9,424 nt of DNA. It comes from Glo-17 sp964637835. GTDB taxonomy: Bacteria > Krumholzibacteriota > Krumholzibacteriia > LZORAL124-64-63. Below the pieces are notes generated by a model. That model had not been told where the DNA came from, made no database searches, and saw only the letters and a list, made by a program, of their open reading frames with translations. Positions 6,071-9,424 of the stretch are shown here, piece after piece. Position 1 is the first letter of the stretch. Every line of letters starts with the position of its first letter. Both the position numbers and the translations under genes were made by a program. The stretch is from the NCBI GenBank assembly GCA_964637835.1, contig CAZWYF010000096.1:1-9424 (forward strand). Direction: 5' to 3'.

Positions 6071-9000
6071 ATGACGGCGGATATGCAGGACCGTATCGAC
6101 GACCGGCGCGAGATCATCACGGTGGACGCCGCCGCCTGCGTCAATTGCCACCGCTGCATCGCCGCCTGTCCGGTGAAGGTCTGCAACGACGGCAGCGGCG
6201 ACCACGTGGCCGTCCATCCGGACCTCTGCATCGGTTGCGGCGCCTGCGTGGCCGCCTGCACCCATGGCGCGCGTCAGGTGCGCGACGCCCTCGACCCGGT
6301 GCTGGACGACCTCGCCGCCGGCATCCCGTACTGCGCGCTCATCGCCCCGGCCGCCGCGGCCAGCTTCGGCGACCGGCTGCCCCGGCTGCTGGGCTGGCTG
6401 GAGAGCCGCGGCGTCGCCAGCTGCTTCGACGTCAGCTACGGCGCCGAGCTGACCATCCGCAGCTACCTCCATCTCCTCGACCACGACGCGCCCCGCTGCG
6501 TGGTCAGCCAGCCCTGCCCGGTGATCGTGGACTACGTGGAGCGTTACCGCCCCGAGCTGCTGCCCCATCTGGCGCCCGTCCACAGTCCCATGGCCCACAC
6601 CGTGCACCTGCTGCGGGACCACTGGCCGCAGTACCGCGACCACCGGTTGCTGGTGATCTCGCCCTGCGCGGCCAAGGCGCGGGAGTTCGCCGACCTCGAC
6701 CTTCCGGCAGCCAACGTCACCATCGCCGCGCTGCAGGCGCACCTCGAGCGCCATGGCGTGGACCTCGACGGCGAGCCCGCACGCGAGTTCGCCACGCCGC
6801 CGGCGGGCCTGGCCACCGGCTTCTCCTCTCCCGGAGGCCTGGCCGAGGCCCTCATCGCGGCGCGACCGGAGCTGGCGGACCAGATCCGCACCCTTCAGGG
6901 CCCCGAGGTCTACGGCTACCTCGACGGCCTCGCCGCGGCCATCGACGCGGGCGAGGCCCCGCGCCTGGTGGACGTGCTCAATTGCCCCAGCGGCTGCAAC
7001 GGCGGCACCGGCACCGGCCAGCAGATGCGCGCCCACCGCGAGCGGCTCGAGGCGCCGGTCCGCCGCCGCCGGGACGCCGCGATGGCGCAGGGCGTGCCAT
7101 CGGCCGCCGATCGGGACCGCTTCTGGAACCCGGACACCGCACGCCGCACCTACGCGGACCGCTCGTCGGTCACGGCGCCGCTGCGGGAGGTGTCGTCCGG
7201 GGATCTCGCCGCGGCGCTGGCCGCCCTCGGCAAGCACGACCGCGCTGACCTGCAGGACTGCGCCGCCTGCGGGTACGGCAGCTGCGAGAACATGGCGCGG
7301 GCGCTGCACCTGGGGCTCAGCCGGCCCGAGCACTGCCATTTCTTCCTGCGCGAGTCGCTGGCCGCGAACATCTTCGACGGCCTGCACACCGGGCTGGTGA
7401 CCATCGACCCGCGGACCCACACCATCGTGCGGGCGAACCCCAAGTTCGCCGCCATGGTGGGCCGGCCGGCGGCCGATCTGGTGGGGCGCGAGTGCCACGA
7501 GACCATCTGCCCCAACGAGCGTGGCAACTGCCCCATCACCGACCGCGGCCTGGACGTCGACGAGTCCGAGTGCACGCTGCTGGACGCGGCGGGTCGCGAG
7601 GTGCCCATCGTCAAGACGGTGACGCGGATCATGGAGCATGGTCGTCCCGTGCTGGTGGAGAACGTCACCAGCATCGCCGAGCAGAAGGCCCTCGAGTACG
7701 ACCTCGCCGCCACCGCCGACCACGCGCGCGCCCTGGCCGCCGAGGCCGAGCGGGCCAGCGCGGCCAAGAGCGCCTTCCTGGCCAACATGAGCCACGAGAT
7801 GCGCACGCCGCTGAACGGGATCCTCGGCGTGGTGGAACTGCTGCGCGGCACCGCGCTCGACGCCGAGCAGCAGGGCTACCTGGCGATGCTCGGCCAGTGC
7901 GGCGAGCACCTCCTGACCCTGATCGCCGACGTGCTCGACCTCGCCCGCATCGAGTCGGGCAAGCTGGCCCTGGACGTCGACACCCTCGACCCCCAGACGG
8001 TCCTCGAGGAGGCCGTGGCCATCCTCTCGGCTCGCGCGAAGAACAAGGGCCTGGACCTGCGCCTGGAGGTGGCGCCGGAGGTGCCGTCCTGCCTGCGCGG
8101 CGACGCCGGCCGCCTGCGCCAGATGGCGCTCAACCTCCTGGGCAACGCCATCAAGTTCACCGAGCACGGTGGCGTGCACGTGCGGGCCGACCTCGCCGGC
8201 CGCGACGCCAGCGCCGCCCGCCTGCGCGTCCGCGTGCGCGACACCGGACCCGGCATCCCCGAGGACTGCCAGGACCGCCTCTTCGACTCGTTCAGCCAGG
8301 CCGATGGCTCGGCCACCCGCCGCCATGGCGGCAGCGGCCTGGGCCTGGCCATCACCCGCCAGCTCGCCCGCCTCATGGGCGGCGACGTGGACATGATCAG
8401 CCAGCCGGGCCTGGGGTCGACGTTCTGGTTCACGGTGCGGCTGGGGTGGCCGCAGGCGGAGGCGGAGCGGGGCGGTGGGGCGGAGATGGGCGGGACGGTG
8501 GAGCGGGGCGGCGCCTCGGTTCCCGGAGAGGCGGGGGCGGGCGTCACCACCTCGTCGCCGGCGCTCGGCTGGGCGCCCGAGGGCCCCCCGGGGGGCCCTG
8601 CGGAGGGTGCCGCGGAGGGTGCCGCGGTGGGCTCCGCGAATGGTGCTGCGGCCGGCTTCGTGGAGGGCCCCGTGGAAGGTGCCGCGGCTGGTCCCGTGGA
8701 GGGCCCCGTGGAAGGTGCTGCGGCTGGTCCCGTGGAGGGCCCCGCGGAAAGTGCCGCGGCTGGTCCCGTGGAGGGCCCCGCGGAAGGTGCTGCGGCTGGT
8801 CCCGTGGAGGGCCCCGCGGAAGGTGCTGCGGCTGGCTCCGCGAAGGGTCCCGTGGAGGGCCCCCCGGGGGGCCCCCCGGGGGGCACCCGCGACGCCGACG
8901 CTCTGCCGGCGGATCTTCGCGTCCTGCTCGTGGAGGACAACCGGATCAACCAGGTGGTGGCGTTGCGGCTGCTGGAGAAGACCCTCGGCGTGCAGGCCGA

Positions 9001-9334
9001 GGCCGTGGACAACGGGCTGGAGGCCGTCGAGGCCCTGCAGGCTCGCGACTACGACCTGGTCCTCATGGACTACCACATGCCCGTGATGGACGGCCTGACC
9101 GCCACCCGCCGCATCCGCGAGCCGGATTCCGGCGTGCGCGATCCCCGGATCCCGGTGGTGGCCATGACCGCCAACGCCACCCGCGGCGCCCGCGAGGAGT
9201 GCCTGGCCGCCGGCATGGACGACTACATCCCCAAGCCCATCAACAGCGGCGTCCTGCGTGCCACCCTCCAGCGCGCGGTGCAACGACGCGATGCCTCCCG
9301 GGGCGAGGTCGAACGCCAACCGGTCCTGGTGTGA
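6071..9334 (+). CDS. [FeFe]-hydrogenase-domain sensory hybrid histidine kinase
   Basis: A 1,087-aa cytosolic sensor predicted to read H2 or redox state and signal by phosphorelay. Two ferredoxin [4Fe-4S] motifs come first (C23, C26, C29 with C33/C38; C53, C56, C59, C63). The H-cluster domain (about 70-330) keeps all four cluster Cys: C149 in SQPCP, C199 in SPCAAKARE, and C305/C309 in NCPSGCNGG. K202 and E205 are also conserved, but the proton-relay Cys position is P148. A cluster motif C397-x2-C400-x4-C405-x16-C422 follows, as in HydS-type sensory hydrogenases. The PAS domain (about 434-545) contains CHETICPNERGNCP (475-488). A coiled coil leads to HisKA with H575 in SHEMRTP and HATPase motifs N692 in NLLGNAIKF, D724 in DTGPGIP, and GGSGLGL 753-759. 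A Gly/Pro/Glu/Ala repeat linker (about 790-945) precedes a receiver (950-1075) with E/D cluster VEDN, phospho-acceptor D1000 and K in PKP. No transmembrane segment, DNA-binding domain or Hpt domain is present. It is transcribed divergently from the phosphatase operon. Function of the H-domain as a sensor is inferred from the family; it could instead carry only Fe-S clusters. Confidence 0.93.
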   Translation: MTADMQDRIDDRREIITVDAAACVNCHRCIAACPVKVCNDGSGDHVAVHPDLCIGCGACVAACTHGARQVRDALDPVLDDLAAGIPYCALIAPAAAASFGDRLPRLLGWLESRGVASCFDVSYGAELTIRSYLHLLDHDAPRCVVSQPCPVIVDYVERYRPELLPHLAPVHSPMAHTVHLLRDHWPQYRDHRLLVISPCAAKAREFADLDLPAANVTIAALQAHLERHGVDLDGEPAREFATPPAGLATGFSSPGGLAEALIAARPELADQIRTLQGPEVYGYLDGLAAAIDAGEAPRLVDVLNCPSGCNGGTGTGQQMRAHRERLEAPVRRRRDAAMAQGVPSAADRDRFWNPDTARRTYADRSSVTAPLREVSSGDLAAALAALGKHDRADLQDCAACGYGSCENMARALHLGLSRPEHCHFFLRESLAANIFDGLHTGLVTIDPRTHTIVRANPKFAAMVGRPAADLVGRECHETICPNERGNCPITDRGLDVDESECTLLDAAGREVPIVKTVTRIMEHGRPVLVENVTSIAEQKALEYDLAATADHARALAAEAERASAAKSAFLANMSHEMRTPLNGILGVVELLRGTALDAEQQGYLAMLGQCGEHLLTLIADVLDLARIESGKLALDVDTLDPQTVLEEAVAILSARAKNKGLDLRLEVAPEVPSCLRGDAGRLRQMALNLLGNAIKFTEHGGVHVRADLAGRDASAARLRVRVRDTGPGIPEDCQDRLFDSFSQADGSATRRHGGSGLGLAITRQLARLMGGDVDMISQPGLGSTFWFTVRLGWPQAEAERGGGAEMGGTVERGGASVPGEAGAGVTTSSPALGWAPEGPPGGPAEGAAEGAAVGSANGAAAGFVEGPVEGAAAGPVEGPVEGAAAGPVEGPAESAAAGPVEGPAEGAAAGPVEGPAEGAAAGSAKGPVEGPPGGPPGGTRDADALPADLRVLLVEDNRINQVVALRLLEKTLGVQAEAVDNGLEAVEALQARDYDLVLMDYHMPVMDGLTATRRIREPDSGVRDPRIPVVAMTANATRGAREECLAAGMDDYIPKPINSGVLRATLQRAVQRRDASRGEVERQPVLV
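8580..8599. repeat. 20-bp perfect palindrome, left flank of the linker repeats
   Basis: AGGGCCCCCCGGGGGGCCCT is a perfect inverted repeat inside the kinase linker, encoding part of EGPPGGP. Its first 19 nt recur at 8856-8874 on the other side of the 36-bp repeat array. Confidence 0.85.
8654..8833 (+). repeat. Five 36-bp in-frame tandem repeats in the kinase linker
   Basis: Five 12-codon units: 8654-8689, 8690-8725, 8726-8761, 8762-8797 and 8798-8833. They encode variants of GPVEGPAEGAAA (first GFVEGPVEGAAA, third GPVEGPAESAAA, last two identical). Degenerate copies lie before (8600-8653) and after (8834-8860). The nucleotide units are nearly identical, including codon choice, so expansion is recent. 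The array lies between the kinase catalytic domain and the receiver and keeps frame for any copy number. Confidence 0.92.
8856..8883. repeat. C6G6 palindromic tract, right flank of the linker repeats
   Basis: After AGGG, the sequence runs C6 G6 C6 G6 (8860-8883), two copies of the same palindromic core as the left flank, encoding PPGGPPGG. It ends about 35 nt before the receiver coding begins (8918). Such tracts form strong hairpins and are prone to slippage and sequencing error. Confidence 0.85.
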
Positions 9335-9395
9335 CACGCGTGGCGTGACCTCCCCGGCCCGGATTCGTGGAACTCCCGGATCCAGCAACCCCGAT

Positions 9396-9405
9396 TTATC
9401 GATAA
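9396..9405. other. AT-rich 10-bp palindrome in the 3' flank
   Basis: TTATCGATAA is a perfect palindrome within GATTTATCGATAACATAC, an AT-rich patch unusual for this window, 62 bp after the kinase stop. It might belong to a promoter or operator for a gene beyond the window end, but no -35/-10 pair is convincing. The remainder of 9335-9424 has no gene; CACGCGTG (9335-9342) just after the stop is an 8-bp palindrome without a T-tract. Confidence 0.35.
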
Positions 9406-9424
9406 CATACCGCTCAGGTACACC

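Noticed and set aside
8600..8880. Possible CRISPR or phage-type repeat array
   Set aside because: The 36-bp units are directly tandem without spacers, in frame and encode a protein linker.
5987..9388. Minus-strand open frame of 1,133 codons opposite the sensor kinase
   Set aside because: No domain is visible, and the Gly-Thr-Ser-Arg repeats are the antisense of the 36-bp array. The plus strand has all hydrogenase, PAS, kinase and receiver motifs.

Overview
The window comes from a very GC-rich bacterium (well over 65% G+C by eye). Third codon positions are so G/C-biased that stop-free antisense frames of more than 1,000 codons lie opposite both large genes. Hybrid histidine-kinase signalling and an H-cluster sensor suggest a Gram-negative lineage, plausibly proteobacterial or another high-GC phylum, with access to anaerobic or H2-rich conditions. 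No rRNA, tRNA or other phylogenetic marker is present, so the lineage is open. There is no sign of an integrase, IS element, CRISPR array or RNA gene.

Minus strand, 168-5768: four co-directional genes that look like one operon. In transcription order they are a PPP-type metallophosphoesterase (5768-4809), a small acidic YbjN / type III secretion chaperone-like protein (4812-4420, overlapping the phosphatase by ATGA), a second YbjN-like protein with an Ala/Gly-rich tail (4386-3718), and a 1,153-residue soluble protease (3629-168). The protease joins a ClpB/ClpX-like AAA+ module, a response-regulator receiver-like domain, a second p97/FtsH-like AAA+ module and an M41 zinc-protease domain with an intact HEAGH. 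The simplest reading is a regulated unfolding and proteolysis machine, two chaperone-like adaptors, and a phosphatase that might reverse a phosphorylation signal. I do not recognise it as a named system.

Intergenic, 5769-6070: about 300 bp between divergent transcription units, with no gene. Its most AT-rich part (about 5971-6024) lies just upstream of the plus-strand gene.

Plus strand, 6071-9334: one 1,087-residue sensor. In order it has two ferredoxin clusters, a compact [FeFe]-hydrogenase H-cluster domain, a C-x2-C-x4-C-x16-C cluster domain, a Cys-containing PAS domain, a HisKA/HATPase kinase core, a low-complexity linker built on 36-bp repeats, and a C-terminal receiver. It reads as an H2- or redox-sensing hybrid histidine kinase. 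The usual proton-relay Cys of catalytic hydrogenases is Pro here, which fits sensing rather than turnover. Maturases, a phosphotransfer protein and an output regulator are not in the window.

The last 90 bp (9335-9424) hold no gene, only a small AT-rich patch with a 10-bp palindrome. The first 167 bp hold a GC-rich 12-bp tandem repeat and no recognisable gene.
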